Positions 63,028 to 64,000 of a DNA stretch of 64,000 nt are shown here, piece after piece. Within the stretch, counting starts at the first letter, position 1; the number at the start of each line of letters is the position of its first letter. The position numbers and the translations under genes are program-made. Source of the DNA: Marseilla massiliensis. GTDB lineage: Bacteria > Bacteroidota > Bacteroidia > Bacteroidales > Bacteroidaceae. Location: assembly GCF_016899955.1 (NCBI RefSeq), contig NZ_JACJJL010000009.1, forward strand, positions 62,001 to 126,000, read 5' to 3'. Below the pieces are notes generated by a model. The model saw nothing but the letters and a program-made list of their open reading frames with translations. It had not been told where the DNA came from and did not search any database.

Positions 63028-64000
63028 CTATTTCAGGAAGTCTGTCACCGACTTGTCGGGGCCAAGGTAGAACCCTGTGTGCGGAGGCTGGTTGTAGCCC
63101 ACGTTCTCTGTGGCCACGCTTATGCGGTAAGGGATGTCTTCCATCAGGCAGTTTATGCGGTAGTCGGTGGGGATGGGGCTGACATACAGGCGCAGTTCGC
63201 CGCTGTCGGTGGTGCGCACGAGCACCTCTTCGCGCCAGTCGCCCACGATGTCGGCGCTCAGGCATGGGTTCGACTTCGTGCCGTTGTTGAACGTGCAGCC
63301 CTCAAACTCTTTGATGAGTTTCATCCCGCCGGTTTCCCATTCATACTTTGAGACACGGTTGTGGTCGAGCATCTCGCGCAGCAAATCGCCGTCCCACCAC
63401 ACGGCAAAGTTGGTTGGCAACCGCATTCCGCGCAGGAACAGGGCCGTGTCGTCTTCTTCCGACTTGGCCTTGTCGGCCTTCTCCTCTTCGCTTGTGCGCT
63501 TGGGCGTTACCAGTTCTCCCTTTATGTTGCGTATGCCGTGGCTGTCTGAGCTCCACATTTCGAGCCCCGGGTTTGTCGGGTCTATGTCTGCTGCCATGCA
63601 GCGGCCCACGTCTTCTCGGCTTTTAATCTGGAAAATCACCTTCCCCGTGGCCGCGTCGCGCAGGTCGGAGCCGTCGCGCCGGTTTTCGTGGCAGTCCCAC
63701 AGCTGCAGCCTGTCGGTGGTAGGGTCGAACGCCGTCAGGTGCATTGCGTCGCCATGGCCCATGCCCGTGGTGTACAGGCCTGTGCCGTCGTTGTCGACGG
63801 CCATCGAACCGTATATTATCTCGTCGCATCCGTCGCCGTCGACATCGGCCACCCGCACGTTGTGGTTGCCCTGGCCGGCGTAGTCTTTCCACCTGCTGTC
63901 GTTGGTGTCAAACGTCCATCGGTTTGTCAGTTTCCTGCCGTCCCAGTCCCATGCGGCTATCACCGTGCGCCCGTAGTAGCCGCGGCAGAAGGCCGCGCTG
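63028..64000 (-). CDS. PL11 rhamnogalacturonan lyase, 5' part beyond window
   Basis: About 323 C-terminal residues are visible on the minus strand; the frame is open to the window edge (CRGYYGRTVIAAWDWDGRKL). It shows VADVDGDGCDEIIYGSMAVD, GMGHGDAMHLTAFDPTTDRL, AADIDPTNPGLEMWSSDSHG and DIVGDWREEVLVRTTDSGEL, all typical of the PL11 propeller. It ends YNQPPHTGFYLGPDKSVTDFLK without beta-helix or T9SS tail, unlike the other three PL11 proteins here. The start codon and signal peptide are outside. It is close to canonical intracellular/periplasmic or lipoprotein PL11 enzymes. Confidence 0.93.
   Translation of the reverse strand, partial: SAAFCRGYYGRTVIAAWDWDGRKLTNRWTFDTNDSRWKDYAGQGNHNVRVADVDGDGCDEIIYGSMAVDNDGTGLYTTGMGHGDAMHLTAFDPTTDRLQLWDCHENRRDGSDLRDAATGKVIFQIKSREDVGRCMAADIDPTNPGLEMWSSDSHGIRNIKGELVTPKRTSEEEKADKAKSEEDDTALFLRGMRLPTNFAVWWDGDLLREMLDHNRVSKYEWETGGMKLIKEFEGCTFNNGTKSNPCLSADIVGDWREEVLVRTTDSGELRLYVSPIPTDYRINCLMEDIPYRISVATENVGYNQPPHTGFYLGPDKSVTDFLK

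Overview
This window looks like the chromosome of a gut-type member of the Bacteroidales (Bacteroidota). The evidence is two SusC/SusD pairs, a hybrid two-component regulator, a SpeB-like C10 peptidase, TAnnTTTG-type -7 promoter boxes with no Shine-Dalgarno sequences, and several proteins with type IX secretion (T9SS) C-terminal sorting tails. The DNA is clearly GC-rich for the order. The T9SS tails fit Prevotellaceae or Muribaculaceae better than Bacteroides, but the species cannot be named from the sequence alone.

Most of the window is a large polysaccharide-utilisation region aimed at rhamnogalacturonan I (pectin). It carries three complete PL11 rhamnogalacturonan lyases (1354, 13084, 51417) and the end of a fourth at the right edge, a GH2 glycosidase, a GH27 alpha-galactosidase-type enzyme, a GH78 alpha-L-rhamnosidase, and three esterases (a lone SGNH enzyme, an alpha/beta-hydrolase + SGNH fusion, and a SASA/CE6-like enzyme). 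A 1418-residue hybrid two-component sensor/regulator (HTCS) lies at 58465-62721 on the minus strand. In the middle, 26279-43417 is one tight seven-gene operon: FAS1 protein, SusC, SusD, FAS1 protein, FAS1 protein, SusC, SusD. The likely division of labour is lyases and other T9SS cargo cutting at the cell surface, FAS1 and SusD lipoproteins capturing glycan, SusC importing it, and GH78, GH2, GH27 and the esterases trimming the oligosaccharides. No GH105/GH88 unsaturated-uronyl hydrolase was seen in the window.

Layout from left to right: a truncated C10 peptidase (minus strand); PL11 and GH2; a 1.5-kb gap with 22-bp repeats; a bile-acid:sodium-symporter-like membrane protein; ppk1-ppx; PL11 with a beta-helix tail; two long T9SS-tailed paralogs of unknown function flanking an AT-rich lipoprotein gene and a possible transposon remnant; the FAS1/SusCD operon; GH27-SGNH-GH78; the fused esterase; a regulatory gap; PL11 with a beta-helix tail; the SASA esterase; the HTCS; and the edge PL11.

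Three observations stand out. (1) A paired GKACG half-site, with copies exactly 20 bp apart and the second copy 35-37 bp upstream of a -7 box, occurs in front of GH2, GH27, a PL11 and a short unannotated transcript. It is a strong candidate operator for the local HTCS regulon. (2) One of these promoters reads into about 190 bp ending at an intrinsic terminator with no gene inside, which is a candidate regulated small RNA. (3) A dispersed 22-bp-period repeat (core GCCGTTTTGCA) fills four of the largest non-coding gaps.
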